Positions 10,027 to 21,127 of a stretch of DNA of 64,000 nt are shown in pieces. The notes beneath the pieces are model-generated. The model was not told the DNA's origin. It saw nothing but the letters and a program-made list of their open reading frames with translations, and searched no databases. Each line of letters starts with the position of its first letter. The stretch's first letter is position 1. A program made the translations under genes and the position numbers. Origin of the DNA: G965222335 sp965222335 (GTDB taxonomy: Bacteria; Pseudomonadota; Gammaproteobacteria; Pseudomonadales; Halieaceae); NCBI GenBank assembly GCA_965222335.1, contig OZ244944.1:3038001-3102000 (forward strand), in the 5' to 3' direction.

Positions 10027-11627
10027 GCGTCTGGCTCCCTGAAGATGTGCTCATACTCCCCCGACAGTGCCCGGCGATCAATCTTGCCATTCTGGTTGTG
10101 TGGCAGGGCGCTGCGCACTTCCACCCTGGCGGGCACCATGAAGTTGGGCAGCTCCCGGCGACAATGGTCGAGCAGGGCGCGGCCGAGGTCATCGGTGGGC
10201 TGCGGCGCCTCGCTGCAGACGACCAGCAGGATCGCCTGACCCAGGATGGGGTGGGGGAGGCCCAGTGCTGCAGCGCCGGCTACCCGGCCGGTAGCGTACA
10301 CCACTTCCTCCACCTCGGTGGGGCTTACCCGGTAGCCGGAGGTTTTGATCATGTCGTCCTGACGGGCGACGAAATACAGGTAGCCCTCCTCATCCAGGAC
10401 TACTTGATCGCCTGACCACACAGCCAGCTCGGTGACCGGCAGATTGGGGTCCTGGCCTGGACAGGGTCGGAAGCGTTCGGCAGTCTTTTCGGGGTCATTC
10501 CAGTAGCCGAGAGCAACCAGGGACCCGCGGTGCACAAGCTCTCCCGGTTCACCGGGGCCGCATAGCCGGCCGTCTCCGCCCACCACCATGATCTCCGCAT
10601 TGGGGATCGCCTTGCCAATCGACTGTGGGCGCCTGGAGACTTCGCCAGGGGGAAGATAGGTTGACCTGAAAGCCTCCGTAAGACCATACATGAGATAAAT
10701 GCTGGTGTGGGGCAGGCGCTCCTGCAGCGCGCGAGTGGTCGACACCGGCATGGCACCCCCCGTGTTGGTGACATAGCGCAAACAATCGGCGACATCCCGT
10801 GGCCAGTCGAGCTGCACCAGCTGGTTCCAGAGAGGGGGGACAGCCGCGAGCCCCGTGATTCCGTACCGCTCTACTGCCTTCAGAACGTCACGCGGCAGCA
10901 GGTAATCCATGAGCACCACGGAGGCGCCGACGGAAAATGCCGTCGTCAGCTGACTGAAGCCGGCATCGAAGCTCAGGGGCAATACGGCCAACAGACGGTC
11001 ATCAGCGGTGTTTTCAAGGTAGCTGGCGACGCTCTGTGCACCGGTCACGAGATTGCGGTGGGAAAGCACGACACCCTTGGGGTGGCCAGTGCTGCCCGAG
11101 GTATAGAAAATAGCTGCCGGGTCGATATCGATACGCGGGTGGCAGGGCCGGGATGTCTCGCTGCCAAATTGCTCCCAGCCGACGAGCGATAACGATGGCG
11201 GCAGGTCGGAGGCCGCGGCGCCGTCCTCCCCCGGCTCGGTGAGTACTATGGTTTCCAGGGCGCTGCAACTGACCAGCTCTGGTAGCAGCGCCTGCAGTCG
11301 CTGCCTTGAGGTAACCAGCACTTTCGCCTGGCTGTGCCGCAGGATGTAGGCGACCTGCCGCGCCTTCAGCAACGGGTTGACCGGAACAAAGCATGCGCCG
11401 GCGACGGCTGCCCCGAACAGGCTGGACACGGTCTCCGGCTGTTTTGGCAGGTACACAGCCACGCGCTCTCCCGGGCCTGTACCCCGGGCCAGTAGCCCAT
11501 TGGCAAACTGCTGGACCGTTTCCTGCAGGTCTCGATAGCTGAGGGTTTGCTCCTTGAACAGCAGGGCAGGGGCATCACCGCCCTGTTTCGCCTGCTGCGC
11601 AATAAAATCCCCGAGCCTGTAGATCAT
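10023..11627 (-). CDS. Acyl-CoA ligase (AMP-forming), exosortase-A associated
   Basis: This 534-residue ANL-superfamily enzyme has the AMP-binding loop YTSGSTGHPKG at residues 175-185, the YGLTEAFRST core motif, a GYW-type motif and the C-terminal hinge/lysine region ending in NGKIDRRAL. It should adenylate a carboxylic acid and pass it to a thiol. The XrtA-linked subfamily TIGR03098 fits best. It is the first gene of a minus-strand pair with the PLP decarboxylase, and is divergent from the protease gene. A CRP-type palindrome (11758-11773) lies about 130 bases before its start, in the shared intergenic region, and could control it. The natural acid and acceptor are unknown. A separate acyl carrier protein is not encoded nearby. 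Confidence 0.9.
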   Translation of the reverse strand: MIYRLGDFIAQQAKQGGDAPALLFKEQTLSYRDLQETVQQFANGLLARGTGPGERVAVYLPKQPETVSSLFGAAVAGACFVPVNPLLKARQVAYILRHSQAKVLVTSRQRLQALLPELVSCSALETIVLTEPGEDGAAASDLPPSLSLVGWEQFGSETSRPCHPRIDIDPAAIFYTSGSTGHPKGVVLSHRNLVTGAQSVASYLENTADDRLLAVLPLSFDAGFSQLTTAFSVGASVVLMDYLLPRDVLKAVERYGITGLAAVPPLWNQLVQLDWPRDVADCLRYVTNTGGAMPVSTTRALQERLPHTSIYLMYGLTEAFRSTYLPPGEVSRRPQSIGKAIPNAEIMVVGGDGRLCGPGEPGELVHRGSLVALGYWNDPEKTAERFRPCPGQDPNLPVTELAVWSGDQVVLDEEGYLYFVARQDDMIKTSGYRVSPTEVEEVVYATGRVAGAAALGLPHPILGQAILLVVCSEAPQPTDDLGRALLDHCRRELPNFMVPARVEVRSALPHNQNGKIDRRALSGEYEHIFREPDA

Positions 11628-11757
11628 GCTATTAGTGTTCCTGTGGGTAGTACAGCCTTTGCCATGCGTACTCTGTCTGGTCTATTGTTGGCGACTCCCT
11701 GTCGCCTGTTCGAGTGTGCTGTAGATACGCGACGGGAACAATATCCAAACGGGGAAT

Positions 11758-11773
11758 TGTGACAGGAGTCACG
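11758..11773. promoter_or_regulatory. CRP-type binding-site candidate in a divergent promoter
   Basis: The sequence TGTGA-CAGGAG-TCACG matches the CRP/Vfr/Clp consensus TGTGA-N6-TCACA at nine of ten half-site bases. It lies between the divergent AMP ligase and protease genes. Its spacer contains AGGAG, which is also well placed (10 bases) as the ribosome site of the protease gene, so the match could be partly accidental. The central 14 bases are the exact reverse complement of those in the second site at 23988-24005, which argues against chance. Confidence 0.45.
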
Positions 11774-11778
11774 TTGAA

Positions 11779-12561
11779 ATGCGCATAGTGTGGCGATTGT
11801 TGGGCCTGTTGATCTGTGGCTTGTGTATGGTAGCCGCTGCGTCGGCGGCTGATTTTCCCGATCTGCTGGAGCGCGTGCGACACTCGGTGGTAGGTGTTGG
11901 CACCGCCTACCCCACGCGGGTACCGCTCGGGGGAAAGCCCCCCAATGAGCTGCGGGGCACCGGTTTCGTCATCGCTGATGGTCTGACCGTGGTGACCAAC
12001 CACCATGTCCTGCCGGACTCGCTCGACACGGACCGCCAACAGCGCATTGCGGTATTCTCCGGGCGCGGTGACCAGTCGCGCGTGCATCTTGCGAGTGTGC
12101 TCGCGAGGGACCCGGAGCATGACCTTGCGTTGCTGAAAATCGAGGGGGCGGCCCTGCCGGCGCTGGTGCTTGCCGAGTCACCGTCGGTTCGCGAGGGAGA
12201 GCCAATCGCCTTTACGGGTTTTCCCATTGGTGCGGTGCTGGGTCTCTACCCCGTGACCCACAGGGGATACGTCTCTGCCATCACACCCGTGGCCCGTGCG
12301 GTGGACAATGCCGGGCAGATCAATCCCGCGCAATTGCGGCGCCTGCGCGAGCCCTACAACGTACTCCAGCTGGATGCCGTGGCCTACCCGGGCAACAGCG
12401 GCAGCCCGGTATACCGCCCGGAAACCGGTGAGGTTATCGGCGTGATCAACAGCGTATTCGTCAAGGAGTCACGTGAGGCCGTGCTGGAACGTCCGTCAGG
12501 TATCAGTTACGCGATACCGATAGAGCATCTGCATCGGCTGCGCGAACAGGCAGGCCTGTGA
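11779..12561 (+). CDS. Secreted trypsin-like serine protease (S1C/DegP-like, no PDZ)
   Basis: This 260-residue protein starts with a classical Sec signal peptide (about residues 1-23, ending ASA-A). The S1 catalytic triad is complete: His76 in TNHHV, Asp115 in HDLALL and Ser207 in GNSGSP. There is no PDZ domain, so it is a short trypsin-fold protease acting in the periplasm rather than a full HtrA. It lies beside the tyrosine phosphatase in the same direction (34 bases apart), between two halves of the XrtA-linked genes, which suggests a part in processing envelope or EPS-associated proteins. That role is inference. AGGAG ten bases before the ATG supports the start and overlaps the CRP-type palindrome. 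Confidence 0.88.
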   Translation: MRIVWRLLGLLICGLCMVAAASAADFPDLLERVRHSVVGVGTAYPTRVPLGGKPPNELRGTGFVIADGLTVVTNHHVLPDSLDTDRQQRIAVFSGRGDQSRVHLASVLARDPEHDLALLKIEGAALPALVLAESPSVREGEPIAFTGFPIGAVLGLYPVTHRGYVSAITPVARAVDNAGQINPAQLRRLREPYNVLQLDAVAYPGNSGSPVYRPETGEVIGVINSVFVKESREAVLERPSGISYAIPIEHLHRLREQAGL

Positions 12562-12595
12562 TCGGCCCTGTGCGCCGAAGGGACGAGCTGCGGAC

Positions 12596-13117
12596 ATGAT
12601 CTGGGGGCGTCCGCAACTGCGGATCCTGCTGGTCTGCACTGCCAATGTCTGTCGGTCCCCCCTGGCCCAGGCGTTGTTGCAGGCGCAGCTACGCAGTGCT
12701 GGCCTGGGGCGCAGGGTCGGTGTCGGTTCGGCGGGCACCCGGGTGGCAGCACCGGGACGTCGGCCCGACCCGAGAGTACTGCGGATGCTCCGGGAGGCGG
12801 GCGTCCCCGCCGGCCGTATCCGCGCCAGGCAGCTGAGTTTACGGCTGCTCGCCAGGCAGGACCTGGTGCTGGTGATGGAAGCCGCGCACCTGGGCGAGGT
12901 CGAAGGCATCCTCGGGCCCGATGGCCCCGCGGTCGACCTCCGGCTCCTCGGAGAGTTTCTGCCGGGGGGGGCGTCCGGGACTGGCTCGAACGACATTCTC
13001 GATCCCTATTTCAGTGACCTGCAGGGATTTCGCGCGGTGCATGGCCAGGTGGAGCAGGCGGTGGAGCGTGTGGTGGCGTGGCTGCCAGGTATCCTGGACT
13101 CAGCGGGCGCGCGCTGA
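12596..13117 (+). CDS. Low-molecular-weight protein tyrosine phosphatase (Wzb-like)
   Basis: This 173-residue protein has the CX5R phosphate-binding loop (Cys14 to Arg20, CTANVCRS) near its N terminus and the general-acid Asp136 in the C-terminal DPYF motif, the diagnostic pair of LMW-PTPs. Such enzymes dephosphorylate bacterial tyrosine kinases that control EPS chain length. The obvious partner is the XrtA-linked tyrosine kinase at 26349-27287, with a Tyr-rich tail; this pairing is inferred from Wzb/Wzc systems. It is cytosolic. It follows the protease gene by 34 bases. Its 3' end overlaps by 18 bases the 3' end of the convergent VanZ-heparinase gene, leaving no room for a conventional intergenic terminator. 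Confidence 0.9.
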   Translation: MIWGRPQLRILLVCTANVCRSPLAQALLQAQLRSAGLGRRVGVGSAGTRVAAPGRRPDPRVLRMLREAGVPAGRIRARQLSLRLLARQDLVLVMEAAHLGEVEGILGPDGPAVDLRLLGEFLPGGASGTGSNDILDPYFSDLQGFRAVHGQVEQAVERVVAWLPGILDSAGAR

Positions 13118-16100
13118 AGCTTTGTCCGGTATCCATCTCACGCCTGCACTGTCAGGCCGGTCGGGGAGGGACAGCACACCGGGCGTCTGACCTCCGATGC
13201 GCAAGCGCCGGCTCCCGTCTGCCGGCTCCATCTGCAGCGCCGGAAGCTGGACGGGCGCCCCGAACGCGCCGACCCGCATCACCACCAGAAACTCGTGCCA
13301 GATGGCCGGCTCTGAAGGCTGGACTTCCAGTCGCCAGCGCCCCGGTTCACTGCCACGGCTGTGTTGCAGTTCGACAATGACAGACTGGAGCTCGCCCGCC
13401 TCGTCGTAGTTGCGGTCATCGACAAAAAACTCGAAGCCCGGGCCGCCGGTGGCAAGCAGTTCCGCGCGCTCTGGCAGCAGGACCCGGCCGGTCAGCCGGC
13501 CCCCCGAGAGTTCCCCTTCGGGCGGTACCTCAATTTGGAATGTCTGGCCTGCGGTACGCGGGGCAAGACGGCTGTGCAACGACCATTTCTTGCGAAAATC
13601 CGGATCGCTGCTCTCTACCCGGTCGTGGATGATCACCAGTTCGCGCTCGCGATCGAACACGAAGGTCCGCTGATAGTGCTCTACCCGGCGGGTGCGTGCT
13701 GCGAACTCCCCACTTCCTGCGTGGCGGTTGGTGTAGGCCGGGGTCAGGTCGGCGGTTTTCCAGACGAGAGTGCCCTCCTGCCCCCATTGGGTGCTGCCCA
13801 CCGTGCGGTAGTGGTCGGCCTGAAGTTGCCAGTGGTTTGAGTCCAGGGGCGCCGGGCGGCCCCAGCCGGAACCCACCCGCCGCTGACCGCCATCGTTGGC
13901 GATCGTGCGCGCCGGCACGCTGTTTCCGCGCGCGGGCATGGGCACGGTATCCTCGGGGTCGGTCACGGTGACCAGGTTGTGGGCGATGGACTGGGCGGTG
14001 TAGTTCAGGTGATGGTCGGAGCCGTAGCGGTTGTACAGGCCACTATCGAGCGCCAGCGCGCCACCCCGGAAGATGGTGAACTGGCCCTGGTCGAGGTGGG
14101 AATGGGACCAGTAGTTGTCACCGGCCTTGAAGGTTACGAAGGTGGCATCCCGGCCCCAGTCTGTGCGCGAGACCAGTAGCCCGATGCCATCGAAGTAAGC
14201 AGTGAGTGGCGAGGGTGCGTCGTCGCGCCCCACCGCTTCGACAGGTCTGGAAAGCGGTCCCCAGGGCCAGCCCAGCGGCGTGGGTTGTGTGGGTGGCCTG
14301 GAAAACCGGTAGGCGGCACGGTGACCGTACTCCAGCGCTAGCGGGGCGAGGTCAGGTATCTCGCGCTGGAAGTGCGCGGCATCGCCCATGCGGATGTGGG
14401 TGCCATCGGGACGCGTGCGGTGGAGCGCAAAGTCAAGGAACCCGCGGAGGCCCGCCTCGGTGCGAAACAGGTCCTCACCCGTGGCCCGCCGCCACAGCGC
14501 CGGCAACTGGTAGATCGCCTGGCCAATACCAATGCCCACATATTCGCCGCCCTCGTGCCAGCCACCGCGCTCTCCCATCACCTGTCGCCACACCGGCAAC
14601 ACCCGGTGTCGCCAGTAATCGGCAGTGAAGCGCATGCAGCGGTCCGTGTCAGCGTCACCGTGACTGGCGATGGCCGCCATCATCAGCGCCTGCAGGGGCC
14701 TGTTGTAGAGATAGACATTGTAGGGTGAAAGGCTGTATTCGTCGGTGATGACATGAATCTGGTAGTCACAGGCTGCCACCACCCGGTGCAGCAGTTCCTG
14801 CCGTTGCGCCGCCGACCACTGCGCATACAGCCAGTCGTAGGCGAGCGCGAGGGGCTGGGTTTGCCGGTGTCCGCGCCCTTCCGGTTCCAGAGCCATCAGG
14901 TCGGCGTGCAGCTTGGCGAGATCGACCGAGCCAGGTTCCACCCGGGCCATCAGCACTTGCGAGTAGAGGCTACCCTGGTCTGCCTGTTCCCTATGGCTGC
15001 GGAAGAAGCCAGGGTTCTCGCGCCGCAGGGTGCGGGTATCCTCCCCGGTGGGCGCGGGTAATCGGGGGTGGTTGCTGCGCCATTCGGGCAGCTCGGCCGG
15101 TGGCAAATCGGCCATCGCCGGAAGGCGGTAGCGGGCCGGGGGCTCTGGCCGCAAGCCAATCCACGATACGGCGAGCAACACAGTGGCGCCCAGCAGCCAG
15201 GGTAGCAGGTCCGGGCGGGAGGGAGGCTTGTGCCTGCCTGTCCCGGCCAGGGCTGAGCGTGCTGCAGGCAGGCCCTGTCGTGGCCAGCGCGATGCCAGCC
15301 ACCAGGTGGTGACCGCGACCAGTACCTCGGTAATATCGGGGTACCGGCCCGGCAGGGATTGTTGCAGCCATTCCAGGGTGAAGCTACCGCCCAGCACCAC
15401 TGCAGTGAGGACGTAGAAGGTCAGCCGGCTGCGCGCCCAGGGCGTGGCAACCCAGGCGAGTGCGACGTAAGCCCAAATGACTTCCAGCAGATTGACTACC
15501 CCTGTCACGCTGTTCATATGGCTGCGGAAAGGAATCCAGTTCATGCTGCGCAGGCCCGTGTCTGCGCCCGCTGACGGCGTGAGGTTGTCGAGGAAAAGAA
15601 AACCCAGCAGTCCCAGCAATGCCATCGGGCGCAGGACTCCGGAGCGCCACTGACTCAGCCAGCTGATCACGAACAACAGCGGCAGCGCCAGCAATATGCC
15701 CGCCAGGGCGTGGGCGGAGAGTACCCGCTCGGCGACGAGTACTCTCCCGGCGAGCGCGATCGCTGCCAGCGACAGCAGCCAGTGCAGGCCGGTAGGGCCT
15801 GGCCGGAAGGCAGCCAGGCAAAGGCTGCCAACTCCCAGCATCATACAGAGGTAACGCAGAGTGCCGGTGGTGGACAGCGCCTGCTCGCCGGCTGCGACCG
15901 CACGCAGGGGTGCCAGGGACTGCCACAGGTGACTGATATCCAGGCTGGGAACCAGCGGTGCCCACTGGGATAGCAGCCAGGCGGTCAGGGCGGCCAGGGC
16001 GAGTTGTACCGACTCCTGTGGTTGCAGTTGCCTGTTAACCGCGCTCAGCATTCGCCTCGCCAGGGGGCGTTCCAGCAGCGTGCCGGCCCCCAGCGCCCCG

Positions 16101-16484
16101 ATCAGCGCGCCCAGGGCATTGAGGCCCAGATCGGCGGCGGAACTGATGCGCGAGGGCAGGAAGGCCTGCCCCAGCTCGAGAAGCGCAGAGAGCAGGGTCG
16201 CCACCCCGACAACCTGCAGCACGCGAAAGGCGAAAGCGCGCTGCAGGCAGAGCATGCCAATCACGCCAAACGGGATGTACACCAGCAGGTTGAGAATCGC
16301 GTCAGAGCGGGGAATGGGTGCCGAGATTCCCGGGATAAGGTAGCTACCGGGGCCGAACGCAGACCAGTCCCAGTTATCCAGCGGAAAGAGTGTGGCGTAG
16401 GCAAGCAGGGCAGAATAAACCAGCCAGGTCCAGCGCAATGCCCTGCGCTGAGCCTGGTCTACCCTGGGTGAGGTCCCGTGGGCC

Positions 16485-16498
<14 letters not shown>
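13100..16498 (-). CDS. VanZ-domain membrane protein fused to heparinase II/III-like lyase
   Basis: This is an unusually long, two-part protein of about 1,130 residues. Roughly the first 450 residues form many membrane helices with two VanZ-like segments (FGVIGML near 90, and WIPFRSHMNSV near 330). The remainder is a soluble heparinase II/III-type polysaccharide lyase with an NVYLYNRPLQ helix segment, the catalytic-site-like NYWSHSHLDQG and the HNLVTV motif. Lyases of this kind commonly accompany XrtA EPS loci as separate proteins and cut or edit the polymer. Fusion would hold the enzyme at the membrane. I start at ATG 16498, which overlaps the PrsR stop by 14 bases, because the 22 residues before it lie inside PrsR. 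Co-transcription with prsK/prsR is likely. Confidence 0.82.
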
Positions 16499-17843
<1,345 letters not shown>

Positions 17844-17854
17844 GTTACTAATCC

Positions 17855-19924
17855 TTATTCCGCTGGTTCGCTACCGCCCGAATGCAGTGGCAGTAGAATA
17901 CTGAAGTGTGTGCCTTCGCCCGGTTGGCTGCGTACGGTAATGTCTCCGCCCAACTGGCGAATGTATTCGCGGCTCTCGAAGGTGCCGATTCCCATGCCGG
18001 TTAAGCCCTTGGTTGACTGGAAAGGCCGAAACAGGCGCTCCCGGAGGAAGGCTTCGTCCATACCCGAACCGCTGTCAGCCACTTCAACCAGCGCCTGACC
18101 GGCTTCGCGCCGCAGGTGTATGGCAACCCGGCCGTCCGGCTGTGTTGCCTCCTGGGCATTCTGTACCAGGTGGGTAAACACCGTACCCAGACGTTCTGCG
18201 CTTGCTTCCACGAGACAATCGCTGGTCTCCAATAGCAGCTCGGGCCTGGGAGTGACATCCGAGCGGGCGTGCACCACCTGTGTCAATACTTCGGCAAGAT
18301 CCACCACGTCGGCGGTTTCCGTGCGCTCCCCCCGGCGCATCTGCTCCATGAGACGACGCATGCGCTGTACCGAGTTGTCCACGGTGGCGATCATGTCGTC
18401 CACGAAATCGGGGTTGTTGCGATGCTTCTCCGCGTTCGCCACCATCAGGGACTGCTGCGCAAGAATATTCTTGAGGTCGTGAATAACATAGGCTGAAAGA
18501 CGGTTGAAGGCTTCGAATTGACGGGACTCCATCAGCGCTTCTGACGCGAGGTGCTGGGCGAGGTGGGTGGCCGCCTGACGCCCGGCGGTTTTCAGCAGGT
18601 CGCGGTCCTCCCAGTTCAGGCTTGCCTTGTGTTCAGAGCGCTGCAGCATGAGTACGCCTTCCACCTGCTCGCGGAAGCGCAGGGGAATCAGCAGCCACAG
18701 ACGCTCATCATTCTGCAGCCAGGGTGGCAGGTGCAGGCCCGCGTACAGATCTGGCTGCCCGCGCCACTCTCGCAGGTCCACCACCCAGTCAGTTTCCTGC
18801 AGCCACTGAGCGAGATTGCCCAGGCCGGCCCCGGGGTTCTCTGGCGGCTCCAGCTGCCAGTGCGCCAGCAGTTGCGGCACCACATCACGTTCTACCCGCC
18901 ACAGGAGGCCTCCGGGACTCATGGTCAGTCGTGCCATCACGCGGATGATGCCCTCCGGCACGTTGCGGTTGAGGCCCGCGAGCGCCTGGGTGAACTTCAG
19001 CCACTCGTCCCGGTAGTCATAGCGATAACTGAAGAAATGCTTGCTGAGCTGGACGCGCAGCATCGCGCGCAGCCTGCCCGAGAACAGCAATGCCAGCAGG
19101 AGGCAGCCCGCCGCGAACAGAAAGGTAAGTTGCAGCACGCTGCCCCAGCTGCCGCCCAGGTATTTGATGAAATAGCCGATCAGGGCCATGCTCAGGAGGT
19201 AGATTCCCGAACCCATCAATGTCACCGTGTGAAAGACCACCTGCCGCGAAATGTGCAAGTCGACCTGCCAGCTGCTGTTCCGCGCTATGGCGATGGCCAG
19301 CCAGGGAGGCACGATGGCGGCTACCAGGCCGCGCGCCTGCCACAGGTCACGATCGAGGGAGCGGAATAACAGCGCGTCTGAGTACATGTAAAAATCGTAG
19401 ACGAACAGTGCGCCCAGGCCGAGGCAGAGAAATTTGAGCGACCAGCGCTCGTCGCCCTCGGTATTGCGGTAAAGCTGCTCTATCAGCAGCAGGTTGAGTA
19501 GGGCCACGAGCAGCCACAGGATCAGGGATGCATCGTGAACCACTGCGGCCGGTATCCGCGTTGACAGAGTCGGGCCCAGGATCAGGGCGGCGGCAGCCAG
19601 CAGTGCGAAGATAAAGGCGGGGCGCCAGTCCCGATCGCGCAGACGGAAGGCGGTGCCCGCAGTGCGCAGTGATACCAGCTGCAACAGAAAATACAGCCAG
19701 GCCGCGTTACGCGCGAGTTCAGCGATACGTATAAGGGTTACAGGCGGGTAATCCCAGAGGGTGCCGATGCAGATCACGGCTGACCACAGGGTGGTCGCGG
19801 TGCAGGCCAGCAGCAACGCCTTGAACAGGGCCTGCGTGCGCCATTGGAGCAGCAACAGCAGCGTGAGTATTGCGAAGCTGCCGCTCGCGGCCAGATAAGT
19901 CAGGAATCCGATATTCCCCAGCAA
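17855..19924 (-). CDS. prsK: PEP-CTERM system sensor histidine kinase PrsK
   Basis: This 689-residue kinase has about eight N-terminal membrane helices (residues 1-300), a GAF-like region, an H-box with VIHDLKNILAQQS, and C-terminal ATPase motifs (LVQNAQEAT N-box, DSGSGMDEAF G1-box, GMGIGTFESREYI). This is the layout of PrsK (TIGR02916), the partner of PrsR, encoded 11 bases downstream. It presumably senses an envelope or membrane signal and phosphorylates PrsR. It is divergent from the plus-strand core operon, with 162 bases between the two starts, so the intervening region likely carries both promoters. No sensor-domain ligand can be inferred. Confidence 0.93.
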   Translation of the reverse strand: MLGNIGFLTYLAASGSFAILTLLLLLQWRTQALFKALLLACTATTLWSAVICIGTLWDYPPVTLIRIAELARNAAWLYFLLQLVSLRTAGTAFRLRDRDWRPAFIFALLAAAALILGPTLSTRIPAAVVHDASLILWLLVALLNLLLIEQLYRNTEGDERWSLKFLCLGLGALFVYDFYMYSDALLFRSLDRDLWQARGLVAAIVPPWLAIAIARNSSWQVDLHISRQVVFHTVTLMGSGIYLLSMALIGYFIKYLGGSWGSVLQLTFLFAAGCLLLALLFSGRLRAMLRVQLSKHFFSYRYDYRDEWLKFTQALAGLNRNVPEGIIRVMARLTMSPGGLLWRVERDVVPQLLAHWQLEPPENPGAGLGNLAQWLQETDWVVDLREWRGQPDLYAGLHLPPWLQNDERLWLLIPLRFREQVEGVLMLQRSEHKASLNWEDRDLLKTAGRQAATHLAQHLASEALMESRQFEAFNRLSAYVIHDLKNILAQQSLMVANAEKHRNNPDFVDDMIATVDNSVQRMRRLMEQMRRGERTETADVVDLAEVLTQVVHARSDVTPRPELLLETSDCLVEASAERLGTVFTHLVQNAQEATQPDGRVAIHLRREAGQALVEVADSGSGMDEAFLRERLFRPFQSTKGLTGMGIGTFESREYIRQLGGDITVRSQPGEGTHFSILLPLHSGGSEPAE

Positions 19925-20086
19925 GTTCGAACCCTCGCCGCGCGCCGAATTGTGGTCGCGGTCACGCTTTGGTCATGGTGATACCCAGCGGCAGACCTTA
20001 TACTCCCGGTGCTGGCCTGTAAACGACGCCGCGCCGGGAACGAGAACTGCCTAACATTACTGGCGTCGTGAAAGAATGGGGGATGA

Positions 20087-21115
20087 ATGCAGGAGACCAA
20101 GGCGATTGATGTCGTTGAGCAGGCGCTGCGAGCGACACCCGTGCGCTGGCTGGTGACCGGCGCAGCGGGGTTCATCGGCTCCCACCTCGTGGAGCAGTTG
20201 CTGTCGCTGGGGCAACCGGTGGTGGGGCTGGACGACCTATCCACCGGCTATCGCACCAATCTGGACAGCGCGACCCGCAAAGGCGCCGATCTCTTTACAT
20301 TTATCCAGGGTGACATTCGCGATCTGGAGACATGCCGAGAGGCCGTGGCGGGGGTGGACGTGGTTCTGCATCAGGCAGCGCTGGGCAGCGTGCCGCGCTC
20401 ACTGGAGGACCCGCTTACCACCAATGCAGTGAACAGTGACGGTTTTCTCAACATGATGCTGGCGGCGCGGGATGCGGGAGTAGGCCGTTTCGTTTACGCG
20501 GCCTCGTCTTCCACCTACGGTGACCACCCCGGTCTGCCCAAGGAGGAGGACCGTATTGGTCGCCCGCTGTCACCCTATGCGGTGACCAAATACGTTAATG
20601 AGCTCTACGCCGATGTGTTCGCAAGACACTGGGGCATGCAGTGTATCGGGCTGCGCTATTTCAATGTTTTCGGACCCAGGCAAGACCCGGGGGGCGCGTA
20701 TGCGGCAGTTATCCCCTGCTGGTTTGGTCAGTTGCTGGGTGGTGAGCCCTGCTTTATCAATGGTGATGGCGAGACATCACGCGACTTCTGTTTCGTTGAC
20801 AATGTGGTGCAAGCCAATCTACTGGCCGCCACTACCGAAAACGCGGAGGCCCTGAATCAGGTCTACAATGTTGCGTTTGGTGGGCGCACAACCCTGCGCG
20901 AACTTTATGGCCTGATCCGCGACCTGCTGGCGGAAGCCAGGCCCGAGATTGCGGGCGTTGACGTGGTTTACCGCAATTTTCGCGAGGGCGATGTGCGGCA
21001 CTCCCAGGCGGATATCAGTAAGGCGGGGCGGCTGCTTGGATACTCGCCCGCTTACGATGTCAGGCGGGGCATGGCCGAAACGGCAAACTGGTTTCTTTCG
21101 CAAGCAACAGGCTGA
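20087..21115 (+). CDS. wbpP: UDP-N-acetylglucosamine 4-epimerase (WbpP/TviC type)
   Basis: This 342-residue short-chain dehydrogenase has the NAD-binding GAAGFIGS (residues 25-32), a SSSTYGDHPG catalytic serine segment and the YAVTK tyrosine-lysine motif, followed by RYFNVFGPRQDPGGAYAAVIP and GDGETSRDF. These later motifs closely match group-3 epimerases such as WbpP, which favour N-acetylated UDP-hexoses. It should convert UDP-GlcNAc to UDP-GalNAc. With the next gene, a 6-dehydrogenase, it would give UDP-GalNAcA (order of steps not fixed). It opens the plus-strand EPS operon, with a long gap upstream and the dehydrogenase 12 bases downstream. GGGGG about seven bases before the ATG may serve as ribosome site. 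Confidence 0.92.
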   Translation: MQETKAIDVVEQALRATPVRWLVTGAAGFIGSHLVEQLLSLGQPVVGLDDLSTGYRTNLDSATRKGADLFTFIQGDIRDLETCREAVAGVDVVLHQAALGSVPRSLEDPLTTNAVNSDGFLNMMLAARDAGVGRFVYAASSSTYGDHPGLPKEEDRIGRPLSPYAVTKYVNELYADVFARHWGMQCIGLRYFNVFGPRQDPGGAYAAVIPCWFGQLLGGEPCFINGDGETSRDFCFVDNVVQANLLAATTENAEALNQVYNVAFGGRTTLRELYGLIRDLLAEARPEIAGVDVVYRNFREGDVRHSQADISKAGRLLGYSPAYDVRRGMAETANWFLSQATG

Positions 21116-21127
21116 CAAGGAGCGTGC

